A DNA stretch of 64,000 nucleotides from Phytophthora sp. 'mugwort' (GCA_033558025.1 JAUCEF010000009.1:3348001-3412000); one strand, 5' to 3'; positions 35,150 to 48,818 are shown, numbered from the stretch's first letter. The notes: generated by a model not told the origin, from the sequence alone. Made by a program: numbers and translations.

Positions 35150-38100
35150 TATTGGTGTCCCTGCCGCTGCCCTTGCTGGCGTTGACCGAGTAGCTAGTGC
35201 CGTCGCCACAGGTTATGTTGCCCCTGTTGCCGGAGTTGCTGGTGTTGGCCGCGTAGCTGTTCCCATCGTCACCCCTGGTGCCGATCCCCTGTTGCTGGCG
35301 CTGCTTGTCTCGTTTATGGTTTTAGCTTATCCGAACGGTTGGCGAGCTTTTACAGTTCGTTGGCGTTTGGCAAAGGAAAGGTGGTTAGATCACTTTGTTG
35401 TACAAGTCATCGGCCAGCGTGTTTTGTGTGCGGACAGTATCCAAGATGTAGTTGTAGCTGTGATGGCGAACGGCCTTCTGCGAAAAAGTGTCGTGGGAAA
35501 GGAAAGCCAGTTTCTATTTTACCACATAACGATGAAGACAGCTCGGATAGGTGGGATTTTCTTGGGCAGCGCGAAGCGAATCAACCGTCCAGAATCCATC
35601 GCCTATGATACCAGTCCATTCGCGGCAAAACATTCCACCTTATTATACTATCGTGCGATATTTGGAGATAACGACAGTGGTATTGACTACGTGATGAAAA
35701 ACATGCCTTCGCGTCGGAAGCGTTTCAATACTGAATTTTGGATAGACCGCCCCGACTCCGTGCTAAATGATAAGCATAAAAAATGATACAGAAGCAGCTT
35801 CCAACGATACTGAGCGCTGTCTGAATGCACAATATGACGATATGAAAAGAGATGCCACGCAACGAAACCTGGTTATGGGGCTTTACTTAGGGTTGCTCAC
35901 TTGCATTGCTGAGTCCATTTGTGGGCCTGAGAACGCGACATCATCCTTAAGCATGTTGCGAAAGTGGCTACCTCGATTTGCTGGTATTCCTCATTACTCT
36001 TCAGCCGACACTTGCTTGACACCATCGCTCCAGCAGCTCAATCACTTGTGTCAGCGAAAAATCGGTCGACAGAGCGTCGCGTACTTCGAGCTGTGTTTTG
36101 CGAGACATACCTCGAGCTAAATTACAAGAGGCAGACGGCATGTTTAGCACGTTCCATATTAGCAAAACGGCTACTACAGAGGCCGGGACGATTTTGCTCC
36201 ATTGGTCGAACACAGGCTGATTCCAAAATACACCATTCCAAAAGAATGTTTTGACAAAGCAGTTGTAGATCGTGCAATCAAGTCAATTCTCTCATTTGAT
36301 AATGTTGCCTACTTGTCTTGGGGCACTAAGCGTATCACCATTGACGGAAGATTTTTACATTTTGTTCCAGCAATCGCAAGACGGTGAACTGTAAACCTGA
36401 TGTTCAATAATTATCTTGCTGAATACGTCGGATGCACATTGCTACCAGAGAGCACTTTTTATCGTGTGTGTGCTATATTAACACACGGAGAAGTGCGTTC
36501 CCGCCGGGCTGTTGACTACGTGACTGGATTTCTCATCATGATAACTTTAAAATTTTACAGAGGATTATAAATGAAGTTCTTCCGAAGGATAACGAATTAA
36601 TATCCGGGAGATTTGAGCATCTGAAGGCATGGCTTAAATACGATGGATTCAGCTGCATCAAGTCAAGCCGAGCTTGTATTGGAGATGCCCACGTGTGCCC
36701 ACTGCATGATTCTCAATTTGGTATTTCTGCCTTGCTGCCTGATGACTGTTCAAAAGACCAACTTATGACATGCGGTGCTTGACTAAATGCAGATAATCTT
36801 CTGAATGAACTGAAAGAAAGAGTTAAAACAACTGATGCGGATACGAGTATTTTTCAGGTGGTCAAAGACGCTCAGGAAAAAATTAAGTTATTCATGGGCC
36901 ACTGTGTCCGTGTATTGAATCAACAAAGGCACCTCCAAGCAGTAGCAGATGAAATGAAACAGCGCTGTGCTACCAAGGGTAGCTCTGACGAAGCCACTAT
37001 TGTATTAAACTATAAATGAAGTTTGGCCCACAGTATTTTCGTGAGAAGACCGTCGATCACTACGGAAAGCGCGGGATGACGTGGCATGACGTAATGGTAA
37101 AACTGTGGGGGATGGATACAACTCCAACTGGAATTGATGCAGCTGAAACTAAGATTTACTTTGACCATATTGCAGACGATGACAACAAGCAAGACAAACA
37201 GTCCGTGTCAGCGCTTTTTTTTAATTAATGCTTTTAACGTTAAAGCGTGATGATCCTCATGTCAAACACATCGTTGTGCAGAGTGATAATGCATCAAACT
37301 ACCAGAATCTTTTCATATCAATGATTCTGCCGGTGCTTGGTATGGCACATGGTATATGTGTCGATCGGCTAATTCACAGCGAAACACAAGACGGAAATCT
37401 GTGCTGGACGCTCAGTTTGCACGTGCTTCAGCAAAAGTGAAATCATGGATTCATCAGGGGCATGACTATACTACTCCTCGTGAGCTGGTGACTGCTTTGA
37501 CAGCTAATGGTGGGCTACCAAACTGCGTTACGGGGCTAGTGCAGTACGACCCCTCAAAAGTGAACGCATTCCGAAGTCAGGTTACCTCAACTTTGCCTTG
37601 TTTCTCGAAATGTATTGATCGTGTAAATCATGTTCTGTATCATTATCCAGCTGAAGCATTTACGAGCCCATGTTGCGAAGAAGTACCACGTCTTCAGTCG
37701 TTTCCTTCATTTATTGCCCAAGTATTTGCATATTCTGGTACTGGATTAGGCGTAAAAATTGAAGTTGATCCCAGTCGTGAAACATGTCGGACCCCAACCC
37801 CGAATTTTTGAACCGCTTAGCGTCTTCTGTCAAAAGTTTTGCTGGTTCATGCTAAACTTAAACGTTTTTGAGCATGAAGACAGTGAAGGAGTATTCAGGG
37901 TTCGTGATAGTATTTATTGTGGTAGGGCCCTCAACAAGGGTAAAAATGACGATTGGGACGAAAATGGTCATGCAGATGACGAACACATCGATTCCGACGA
38001 AGAGATAGTGCTTCCACATGGCGATGTTAGTGTTATTACATGGGTCAAGATTATAACAGAAGTTCACATTCGATTGCGAGAGGTCACTTGGAAGAGCGCA

Positions 38101-38808
38101 GGGGGCGTCACGTACTTGCCGGTATCAGCACGTAGGAGAACACCATATCATGAAAAGGAACTATCTGCTTACGTCAAGCGGTCGTTGCTAGAGCTCCGGG
38201 ATGCTAGGATATTGGGTGTTTTACAAGCCTCAGACCTTACCGATCGCGTCGTATCATCATGCAGCATGGTTCCTGCCACTTTACCGACCCCAACTGTGAA
38301 GAAAGGCTGGGCCATTCGTCCTCCGAAAGGTAAGTACGGAGCCAAGTACACAAAGCTTTACGCTGAAGAAATTCTCGAGATGTTCCTTTTTTTTTTGATT
38401 TCCCGTGGTGAAAACAACACATCCGAAAAGCTGGGTCCAGCAAGAATGCTTGAGAAGCTCAGAGAAAAACATTCAAAACGCTACAATATTTCAAGTGAGA
38501 ATGACATTCGAACTGAAGTTTCGCGGTTGATGCAATTTGGAAAGCGAGTGCGAACGCATGAGAGCGCCAACGACAGTTCTACACCAACAAAGCAGCGTCA
38601 CCGATGGCGAAAAGATTATGCAGATTGCTTGAGGACCCTTGTTGACAACGATCCCTCAATTTTGCCTGCCCCTGCACTTGTGAAGTTTCGTGATCATTTT
38701 CCAAGTACTGCTGTCGGCGTAGACTCTGATCAAGTTTCACGCAAGGTATCATCATTAAAGCAGCCAGCAAAACGACGCCGAGGTTACGAATCCCCAACAC
38801 CAGGATAA
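35150..38808 (+). pseudogene. Decayed DDE-like DNA transposon of uncertain superfamily
   Basis: A 3.7-kb region of plus-strand coding blocks in several frames, broken by stops and frameshifts. Blocks in order: an Ala/Val/Gly-rich lead (35160-35290); 35292..35786; 35767..36120; a Cys/His-containing block at about 36670-36780 (CIGDAHVCPLHDSQFG); 37016..37228; and a core block with HIVVQSDNASNYQ then IHSETQDG followed by DAQFARASAKVKSWIHQGHD, resembling Asp...Glu...Asp catalytic spacing. The C-terminal block 37759..38808 (349 codons, intact) contains KKGWAIRPPKGKYG, then helix-turn-helix-like ILEMF and GPARMLEKLREKH. Similar layouts occur in uncharacterised eukaryotic transposases. Superfamily could not be assigned by eye. 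Confidence 0.6.
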
Positions 38809-39946
38809 TAATTAGAAGTATGGCTCCTACTTCAGAGGTCAAACGACCGCGCGATCTCGTAGATGCACCTGCACGCCACACGGCCACAGCGACCACCGGT
38901 AAGCTACACAGCCAGCCGCTCATCCCGTCAAGCAGTTGCAAGCCCACGCCCACACGTATTCTGCGACGCACGCCATCGTTAGTCTTGGCGCGTCTCACGT
39001 TGCGCTTGCCTGCCCTGCAAGTTCCTGCGCGAGATCATGGCTACCTCCTGCTGCCAATGGCGGAGCAGAACCTGCCGAGTACTACAGCAGACAGTCACGC
39101 ACCGCAACACGCCATTGTCGCGTTGGGGGCTCGTACCGCTCCTTCCTGGAGCTGTAGACGCCCATGAGCTACAATAGGGTATTGACGTCGTCGTCAAGTC
39201 CACCCCTCTTGGATCGTGGCAGCAGGAGGCAGCACCTCGAAGTGTTTGCTTCGGGTGGTCGACGCCTCGTTGAGCATTCACTCCAGCAGGTTTTCTCTTC
39301 TCGTCAGCAGCAGTGTCTCGCTCTCCTCACTCTCTTCGCCGTCTCCTCCTGCGACGTGTCGTTGTCCTGCACGGTCGACAACAGCTTGTCCTCTGGCAGG
39401 CGTCGGCCGTGACACCCCTGTTTCCTTCAGCGAAAACACTCATGCAATACTGTACCTCCGTTTTACGGAATCTGTAGCAGTTTTTCGTGCGGTGCCTCCC
39501 TTAAAATAAATGGGTTTAGGGTCCATTCAGTGACAGAGCCGTCCGCAGCGGCCAGATTTCCTGGCTCAAAGCAGCCGATTCCTCCCTCCTGAATCGAACA
39601 GTTAGCAAACTACTGCGTCTTATTGTTGGTAACTTGGCCACACATTTCAGTTGGCATTAGAGAACGCATATCTGAAATGTCAGCACTATCGGAAGTAGTG
39701 CCATTTAGTTAGTGAAATTCGTTCAGATAATTTGGCGTTTTTGTCCCCTCTCGTGGTGAGAATCAGTGTAAATACAAGACCCGTTACAAATAGCCCAGCT
39801 GGACAATTCGAGAGCACCAATGCCCCTGCTCTGCCCTTTGCTACGAGTTTTATTGGATGAAAAGTTGAGAGCCCCAGCACTACCAGTTTGTGGAGCAAAG
39901 TTCATCGCTCAAAGACTCCCGCATTGTGCAATTTCCAGCTTAACAA
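38809..39946. other. No recognisable gene
   Basis: Several overlapping frames up to 139 codons run on both strands between 38.8 and 39.5 kb, low-complexity in Ser/Ala/Arg and without motifs. The remainder is featureless. Confidence 0.3.
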
Positions 39947-41060
39947 ATGGGCCCCCGGCGAACCAGTATCAGAAACGGCACCAAACAAGAAGTGATCACT
40001 TGGTTTGATACGGAGGCGAAGGCGTCCCAAGGCGTTCCGTGGTACACCTCCGTTGTCAAGGCATGCCCGTCAATCCGTGAACAGTGCACAAGTAGTGGCG
40101 TCCCGGACTATAATCCTGGCAGCCTACCCTTACCACATGATAATCGAAGGAGGCGGGAGAAGCCGAGTTCTCGGCACCTTGGAGGATGTCCTCCTTGATG
40201 CCATACTGGAGCGCCGCCTCCTCAAGGAAAAGGTCAAGCCCGAGTGGATCGCCGAAAAGCGAGATACAGTTTTGATGGCATGGAGGTTAGCGAGATCTAG
40301 TTTATTGCGTCGCCAGCTTGGGCGACACAATTCGTATGCTGGAACGAATTATCGCTGTGCCGCCACACAATCTTAAACATCTTGTCAAACGAGAAGCTGA
40401 TCAACCGAGCTGATAGCTACATGCGCGTTTTATTCAATCGCATCCGCTTATTCGACTTCAACAAGGCGGTGCTGACGGACGAGCCGTTTTTTTTTAAGAC
40501 GCTTGCAATACGACGATGGGTGTCACTGGTAATCGTTACGTTGTCGTACGATCGACAGAGTTTCGCATCCATTCGCGTGTCCGTGGTTCTCGCGGAGACT
40601 CAAGCTGACGCCGTTGGTGATCTGGAAGAACAAGCGCGGCGACAGCATCATCAAGCAGGTACCCTTAGTGCTTGTGGCGGCCTGGGTAGACTCAGATCTG
40701 GGACAGCTTGATCGACAGAAGGTTTCCAGCTGAGCTAGGTAGGATGGACTACAAGCCCTAGTGTGGTATTTTATGCGGGCGCATATTTCGGCGAAGGCTG
40801 ACAGCAAGTGTGCTCAAAAGAACATCGCCTTGTGCGCTATTCTGGGGGCCTTACTGCTTACGTACAGGCTGGAGATATCGGGGTTATAAGGTCTTTAAGA
40901 ACCTGCTGAGCACCTGATCGACACTTGGAAGCGATCGGATCGAGTAACGTTTACTCGCGGAGGCAACCCGCGGTCACCTCCTGTAGAGACGGTGTGAGAC
41001 TGGCTGAGGCAAGCGCGGCGTGATAAGCTTAACCTGATGTTTACAGCTCCATCGATGCTG
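39947..41060 (+). pseudogene. Pogo/CENP-B-type (DDE_1) transposase relic
   Basis: Plus-strand blocks in several frames follow the order of pogo-like transposases: an N-terminal block (TKQEVITWFDTEAKASQG); a CENP-B-type helix-turn-helix block (LEDVLLDAILERRLLKEKVK, then EWIAEKRD); then SNEKLINRADSYMRVLF, and AVLTDEPFFF where the first catalytic Asp region should be; then FASIRVSVVLAETQ; and a C-terminal stretch GGLTAYVQAGDIGV at about 40845. Each block is in a different frame, so the copy is heavily frameshifted. Confidence 0.65.
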
Positions 41061-42539
41061 CTGGGTTTCACAACGACCCCGTGAGCCGGTTCATTTGGAA
41101 CCATGACGTCTATGGGTGGAAGTTTCAGTAAGCTTGGGTATCTCAGCAGGAGCAAAAGTCAAATGGCGAGGAAAATGAAGCGGACTCGTTCATTATTTTC
41201 ATACAACGACGAATCGTTAAAGTAAACGACCAGTTTATGTCAGGATCACAGGAGGTCCACTTTGGGCAACAATAACTTTCATCATAGATCGATTGTGAGA
41301 ATTGTTTTTTATTGCATAGGCGATATTTGCGGCGTGAGGGAATTTCATATGTGTTCCTGTTTCTAATAGTTTTGGTTCGGGTGCGTTCCAAGCGAAGAAA
41401 GCCGGTTTTCGCAGAAAATCGGTTTACGTCAATAGTTTGACTTGCTTTCAGTATTACTCCGGGTATAAAACAACCAATTTCAAATTTCGCTTAACCCCGA
41501 CATTTCCCTACATGTCTATATTTTAAAAAGTTTTTTATCAAAGGGTTGGCTAAGTAATCCTAACCGTTTGTTGCGAGGCATGTCACGAAATTAAGATAAG
41601 ATTGTGCATTAAATCGTGCGGGCTCAAAAGCGGACTGCCTTAACCGGTCTAAAACTGGTCGTTTACCTTATATCTGTTTTATCAGTGCCGTTTGTGGTCA
41701 TTTATATTTGAGTTCCTCTCTTTTCGCTGAATTACCCATAAACCGTGCCTTTTAGTGCTACTCATATTTAACAAGCAAGCCAAACCACAGCTAGTTCTTA
41801 CATTTCCGTCGGCTGGTGTATTTCTAGAAGGGTTAGGTATGTGAACCATGAATAGACTATGTATTGCCATGATTTACGGTATTTATGGTTTTACAGAATA
41901 GGGAACGATTTATTACGGGTCGATAATTCATAGTTACCATATGTCTACCATGCTGGAACATGACCGAAACACGTTAAAGCACGATATCAAGATTGAAGAC
42001 TGATAAATGGAAAAATCGACCCCTGTTAAGCATCGGCCAAAACTACGACTTGGTATATACAGTAACCACCTCATCAATACATAGACAATTATAGAAAACA
42101 TGGATTTTCATAAACAAACGATGTATTGGTAAGCGTTACGGCCCATGTTTTCTAAAAGATACCGATCACTTGAGCAAATTATTGTTTTAGATTAATCGTA
42201 CTTTAAACAGTGTGTACGGTAAAACATTAAGAGGAAGGATGGTATGGCTTAAAAAAATCATCCATGCTACGCGCTATGTGCGGTCCGAATAACCCTTGGC
42301 GGCTCGCTACCCTCGGGCGACAAAACACTAATCCTGCTCCGGCTCGCAAGCTTCGACCCCGCTCGGTAGAACGATACTATTAGGTTATGGGTTTAAAACC
42401 TTGCGCTCCGCACAAGGAAGTTAAACCACAGGCATTTGGCAACCAGAGACCCCGGCATGCTTTCGCCCCCTCCTTCAAAAACATGGGATATAGATTTCCC
42501 GATATGTATTAGTTTGGTTAGCAGAGAGATCCTATCATC
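41061..42539. other. AT-rich repeat-like DNA, no gene
   Basis: No open frame longer than about 84 codons and no motif. A GC-rich patch near 42280-42480 with CGCTCG words resembles the one at 14310-14530 and may be part of an unclassified repeat. Confidence 0.35.
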
Positions 42540-45180
42540 TCGTCACTCATCTTGATTTTGGGTCTTGTCGACGAAGTCACAATGGTGCGCAGAATACCCG
42601 TCAGTTGCGGCGTAGAAGTCTGTTCGGAGTGTAGTCGCTGCCAGCCCCTTGAAAAACCGGAGCCAGAAGTGCAAGCAGATGAATAGCCCATAGTTGTCGC
42701 TGTCCTTCCGAATAGGACTGTACCCGGGTGTAATTGTATACACTTGTGGAAGGATTTTCCTCGTGCGCTCATCAGCCAACTCTGCCAACAAGTCCTGATT
42801 CACCTGCTTGTCCAAACTATCGTAACAGTAAATAGTTATTATCTGTCGGTCGGCCATGATGTACGTCCAGTGATTCCCATTAAGGTTAAGCGGTGGGAAT
42901 ATCAGATCCCCATCTCGTCCAGATACCAAACGCAATGTTTGCGGAAGGACGCGCAAGCCTTGATTTGGCGCAGTCGTGCTCATAGGCAGTAGATATTTTG
43001 AATCATTGTTATGGTGTTTCGCTGCAAGTAAACTTTGCGAATGCATTAATCAAATGGCATGATATCAGGAATTGTCTCTAACACAGAACTATTCCAGGTG
43101 AAATCTGTCGCCAAAACTTGTGTGTGGCCACGGTTCCAGCACCATATTGGCTAGTGCAGCTTCTTCCTCGTTTTTAAATCGCTCATCGACTTTACACATC
43201 GGCCCGGAATAATGCTCCGTTCGCTATTTGCATATTCCAGCTAACCCCACCCATACTGCATTATCATCCGTTGTCGCTGTGTAAAATCACCAAGACCTTA
43301 GCAGAAGAACCCAGCATTCCGTGTTTGCATCTTCCGGCGTGCTAAGATCCATAGCATCTCCGTAATGTGCGGTCCGCCCAATAAGATGTAGACCTTCCTT
43401 ATCCAATGCCTCCGGCAGGCGATATTCAGTTGTATCAACGATTGGGATACTTTTGTGACACTGACATAGCTTTACTGTTGTGACTGAAATGGCAACCTCG
43501 AAGGTGCTAAAAAAGGATGACAATTCAATGCGCGGCGGTCGTCGTTTCGTCAGAAACGGCTCCACGTCAATGACATCATCTCCTTTCGTTGCATTTCGCA
43601 ACTTGATGCTATTGTTGTCGTCCTTTCGCTCCTGGCTACGCTATGTCGCTTCCAACCCTAGGTCTTTATGAGGCCGCCCAATATGCCCTCTAGGATCGAT
43701 TGGTTTCAGCTCCACTTTGCCGCCTTCCTTCGTGTCCCTCATTTTCAGCTTCTTACCATTTGGCTTTGACTGTTCAGATTGTTTGTGAGTAAAGCTGATA
43801 TGTGCATGTCGATCTTTTCCTCTTCCTCTCCGACACTAGATGAACGAGCGACCACAGCTGGAGGAACATCTCCATTAACTAAGGGCACTTTCATCCATCT
43901 TTGCGTCACTTTTCTTAACTTCCCCCACTATGTGTCCAAGTTGTCAAGAGCAGCCCAGACTTGGATCTGGCGGATCCATGGCTCAGACGTGATGCGACTG
44001 ACAGTATTCTTAGCATTCTTGTACTTGTCTCGCTCAGTCATCTGCTTCTTGCGTTGAACCTGATCACACCCTGCACTAAAACGGCAACGTCTGTCAGCTA
44101 TTCTTCCACCCACGCGTAGCATCTATTGGTGACAAAATTATGGAGGTAACATGGAAGAAGCATGGGAGAAACACGGACGCAAACACGGACGTAAACATGA
44201 AACAAATGGTAGAAACATGGCTGAACCATTGGAGTGTGTTAGCGTTGCGACAAAAAAAGCACAACCGAAGCAACGTTTAGAGCACTGGTTGGGGTTGACG
44301 AGTATGGAATGGTAAGCATGTGGAGGATGTGCTTCTAAAGCAGATTCTATGTCTGCACGGTAGCTTCAAGGGAGCCTAAAACCCGCAATTGCACATCCAC
44401 GTGCTTATTGGCACGGTGTGTTTGTGACTTTCGCGCTTCAGGATAACGTACAGACCTTGGTCTTCGACGCCGTACTTGCGGACGTTGTCAGGATCGACTG
44501 CGAATACGTACTCTGGCAAAAACACTCTTAGCCATTTACTCCTCATTCCAAGGAGCTGATTCATATCATCGTCGTAATTGAGATGGCGTTGGGTCCCGAT
44601 TACACGTATTGTAATCTCGTCTTCAGTGCGTCTTTGATAGCGGATTCCAATATCTAACACTGCCTCATAGACGTCGAGTTGTCTAGCCCCGCGTTGACCT
44701 ACAAAACCATTTTCAAGGCGGTTATCCGTATTGTTGCGGAATTGAGGAAGTTAAATGTGATAGAATGTGACCCGCATTTCAGCACTCTTCATCCAATTAT
44801 CGGAAAAGTATCCCCCCCCCATGTTGTCCGGTTTCAGCGAGAGACACAACTCTTGACTCACTTGTAAGCTGTTGTAACTCCTCTGCGGACCTGGAATATT
44901 GGACGTGCGGAAATCGATCTGCTTCAATACATTACTTGGATACGTTCGATATTTGTTGTCATCTCGAATGCTCCACGCAACCACTTGATGACGTGGAAAT
45001 GACACAGTGGGATGCGCACCTCTGAAAATATGTGGCGGAGGACGTGGCTCTCATTAAGATCTTTGTCATTTTCGTTCGCTCCCGCCAGGAAATGTTATCA
45101 CCTTCACCATGTGCCAGTCTGCGTTGCGCTCGATCACTGAGTGCTGTACTGCTTCTCCATTTCCATAATGATCCATGGTC
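42540..45180 (-). pseudogene. Mutator-like element relic with SWIM finger and Ulp1-type protease-like domain
   Basis: On the minus strand, reading from high to low coordinates: a transposase block at about 44750-45180 (ITFLAGANENDKDLNESHVL, FPRHQVVAWSIRDDNKYRTY, QELCLSLKPDNMG); a block at 44376..44660 ending in STWMCNCGF, the start of a SWIM zinc finger, then a stop; a weak block at 43287..43601; and a 167-codon frame at 42543..43046 with Ulp1/C48 protease features (NGNHWTYIMADRQ with His, YCYDSLDK with Asp). The catalytic Cys position reads Tyr (SDNYGLFIC). Mutator-like elements carrying Ulp1-type domains are known. Frames are broken, so this copy is dead. Confidence 0.6.
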
Positions 45181-47399
45181 ATCAACGTATAAACCAGCAG
45201 TTATATCTGAAACTCACAAAATCATGGTTACATGTGGACGTAATATGGTGAGCGTGTTAAAACATAGCAGACACATGGTAAAAACACGTCGCGATATGGC
45301 GAAATCTTTGAGCTCGTACCTGTTGGTTTTGGGTGTGCAGTCAACGGGTAGGATCTCCGGGAAATGTCGATACCCTTCCGCAAGTGTTGAGAACTTGTCG
45401 TCAAGACGGCGGACTGACAGGCGGCGTTTTCATTCACCGCCGAAACGTTTCCAGGTGTTTTAAGGTCGAAGTTTACCAGCAGCTCGCCACCAGATCTTTG
45501 TCACTCAACTCTCAACGTACTTTTTAATCAAGCAGCATCTCATGTCCATTAGTAGCGTTCATACAGAGCTAAATACTCTATACTGTGTGCGCACCCGCGC
45601 CCTGATATTTGCAATAAGAGGGAAACATCATTTAGCTGCGCTGAGTGAGGTGGGTTTTCAGGGGTGTAATCGTAATGACTCGCTTTGCTTCCACTCGCGA
45701 CCATCAACTTCGCGTCACTCATTGTCGTCGCGTCGTTCGGTGCTTGATACACAGTAGGATGTTTCGGGTAAACCTCTTCTGATTGTGGCCGTAGCATTCT
45801 TGCTTGATATCTATACTCCACTCGTCGTTTGAGCACGGCGAACATTGCCCTCTGAATTGCACCGGACCCCGACTGCATTTACAGTTTGCCTACGGCGGTT
45901 GACCTTTTGATCGCATCCTGGGATTCCAGCCATGTCTTCAAATATACACGAGCTGGTATGGGTCCATTGCTTCACGTACGAACGGAATCTCAGATTTGTT
46001 TCCACATAATTCATCTCCATCTACGCGATTTGCGCATGCGCTGGTGGACATCAATGGCTCGTTGATCGTGCTGTATTCCTGGTGGAGCCAGGGAATAATG
46101 TTTTCACCTGACGTTGTACTCCCGGTATACCGGTGCATACCAGTATCTCTGCGGTTGTCTGGATGGCTCTCTGCAGACCACCCGATGTGCGCGTGGCGTT
46201 CTCCCCTCACTTCGAATCCAGAAGGACGCCATGCAAGATATAAAAAACCGTCTCTCCTCGTCCCATATCGGACTGAGTTCGTGGTTATTACATAAGCTCA
46301 CATTAATCTAACTTAGACCCCATGACTTGTGGAAAAAGTGTATCGCTGATATTTTTCAGATACCTCTCCAAATTTTCCATGACTTTTGATAATTCCTCAC
46401 AGCAGGAAGGGTGCAGAGCTTCTCTTGCTCGTTAGAAAAACTGCGCTTGCGTGAGAGGGAACTACTGCGAAGTACCCGATGCGTACGCGTTACTATCATC
46501 GCCGCTATGGTTGTCACGCTAGGCATTACTTGGTTTTGTCTCTCTGTTCTTCACTGTGTCACTAAATATCAGTCGCCTCTTCCACATATATCACTTCTAT
46601 TTGCCTCAACCGGTCACCCTATATGTTCAATCCCAACCTCAAGATCATCACCTCGTACCTTATTGCGCTTGATTATCGCCGCTCGTCCAGCACCACCCGT
46701 ACCTTATGCATCCATCACCCCACCACGCCCAGAAACACTCTCCATCTCACTTCCAACCGAAGCGCGTGTATTACTGGTTAGCCGATTCATCTTCACAGCT
46801 GATGTCTCCATATGCTCACGGGGATCTGTAATTGCGCAGAAGCCCAGCGGTCTTCGTAGTGCGGGCTATCCAGCAAAAACATGAAGCAAACATAGCATAA
46901 ACACGTTAGATTATTGCACAACAAAAACGACGGCACTACCAGCGGCATGAAAAGCCGGGTTGCTGGGTTCTTACGAACTTCTATAGCCCTCATAACGGGC
47001 ATTAACGTGAGAGAGAGAGAGAGAAAGAGAGAGTAATAGCATAGCAGCCATTAATGGAGCGAGTAAGAAGCTGGCACGCTCGACTGCAGGCACGAGGGAG
47101 GTGTAGGAATGCCGGTGACAAGCGGAGTACGTTCCTGGGGCTTCATTGGGCGAGGGGACGGGTGGGGGGCAGCTTGGTAGTAAACAGGGCTCAATTATGG
47201 CATGGTGTTTTAAATAATTTCTTATGAATTCATATATACATTTATTTTACTGGGTTTCTGTAACAAGATATTTATAATTTGTTTTGGCTAGCCAATCATC
47301 ATTCGTAATAATCAGATACTTCAATATCATTAAGATGGTCTCAGAATCAGTCATACCAATTCCGATGCCCCACCAGCACTTCACTAAGCCAGCTATCGA
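45181..47399. other. Repeat-like DNA with (GA)n microsatellite
   Basis: Short overlapping frames only. Some on the minus strand (45549..45878, 45938..46210) may be the N-terminal continuation of the Mutator-like relic but carry no clear motif. A GA microsatellite lies at about 47008-47034. Confidence 0.35.
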
Positions 47400-48410
47400 C
47401 CAAAGTGAAGTGGAGCGGTCTTTCTCTTCAATATGAACAAGTCGCAACAAGTCCTCTTCAATTCCATACTGCCCTGGTTCTTGCCCCTCGCCCCCGCTAT
47501 ACCACCCGCCCAGTTACCGGATTCTACTTCCGTCAGGACCGTGATGAAAAGCGACGAACCCACCCTAGAGTACTTTCGCTGTGGTTCGGAAACCGACCCG
47601 CCAAAACGGCTTCTCGAACCTAATGAAGCATGTGCGTCGCGAGCACCTACAAAGCTGTAATATTGAATACATCAACAGCTGATACAGACGCTGTGCTAAA
47701 CTACATTCACAAGTCGGCGCTGAACGTGTACGGCTGACTCGATTGGATCGTCAAGAGCAATCTACCGCTCCACTTCTGCGAGAGCCAGCCTGTGGGGTAA
47801 GCTCCACTTTAATTTCGTTTGACTATGGGTTGCATTTTCATGACCATATTGATTTTGTTTTAGCAACTCAACTTGGACCCACTTTATGTCGAGACACTTC
47901 TGCAGGCAATGAAAACTCCCACTAAAATTGTCGAGCGTTACATTGCTGCCGAATACCGGACCGATTTGGGCTCGTATTGGACGGATGGAGCCACGCCTCG
48001 GAGCATTTCGTCGCAATCTTCGCCTGCTGTGAAGTCAGCGGCGTCATGAAGACCACTTTCCTCTGTAATGCACCCCCCGCTGAACGAGCAGGACGACGAA
48101 CTCGATGTACTCGGGTATTTTATTCGAGTCCTAGCTGATATGCTACCCCGCGACTTCAGTAAGCAGCTAAGTGACTGTCGGTTTGTTGCGGGTGATAATT
48201 GCTCCGCCAACCAGCTGCTGGCAATACTCATGACCGTCTCTATTGTGGGACGTGCCAGCCATCGGCTCAGCAGGGCTGTTCAAGTTAACACGGAGTATTA
48301 CGAAGACGATCAGGCGTGTGTTCAAGCCTTGAATGTACGCCTTCGCACCTTGAAGCAGTCTGCCAACCTCAACTACTTAGTGTTGAATCGTGGTAGTTAC
48401 ATGTGGTAAC
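47400..48410 (+). pseudogene. hAT-type transposase relic (BED finger to second catalytic Asp)
   Basis: Plus-strand blocks in several frames: NGFSNLMKHVRREH (His part of a BED zinc finger) at about 47600; LNVYG at about 47725; LVLDGWSHASEHFVAIFACC, containing the first catalytic Asp, at about 47970; a frame change; then a 113-codon frame 48068..48409 with DDELDVLGYFIRVLADMLPR and FVAGDNCSANQLL, the second catalytic Asp. The C-terminal third, including the dimerisation domain, is missing. Confidence 0.7.
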
Positions 48411-48818
48411 GTTGCTGTAAATTGTTTTTGTTTGTGGCTGTATGCAGGGTTTCCTAAAACATATTTTCAATATCAATAATACATTATTTTACAATACAAT
48501 AATGTATTTCTGACTGTGAACTCAGCACCACCAATAACTTATTTCGGTGCCAACAGTCTGCGCAATAACCTATTTCACTTTCCAAAATTGCCGAGATATC
48601 TATTAATTATCACAGTCAAGAGTCGCAATTAGTAACTATGCCATTTAAGCCAATCAGCACAAAATAGTTTTGAATATTAGAGACCAACCATTTGGGCGCT
48701 ATTGCTTGCGGCTACACCGCAGGTCTGACAATGCTCGCATTCCTCAATTTCCATCGCTAAGCATGGACGCTCTGCTATTCCCACGTAACACTCCATCTCG
48801 CTACACACCGAAGCAGAT
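48411..48818. other. AT-rich junction, no gene
   Basis: AT-rich sequence with AATAATGTATTT-like words separates two hAT-type relics. Nothing else was recognised. Confidence 0.35.

Noticed and set aside
35160..35290. Ala/Val/Gly-rich repeated peptide suggestive of a structural protein
   Set aside because: It is in frame with the first block of the DDE-like relic and shows no further repeat. Probably its leader or low-complexity sequence.
38820..39410. Overlapping frames of 82-139 codons on both strands
   Set aside because: Low-complexity composition, no domain and no splice support; not called as genes.
47008..47034. GA microsatellite considered as a CRISPR or regulatory array
   Set aside because: Simple dinucleotide repeat, without spacers. 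No CRISPR array exists in the window, as expected for eukaryotic DNA.
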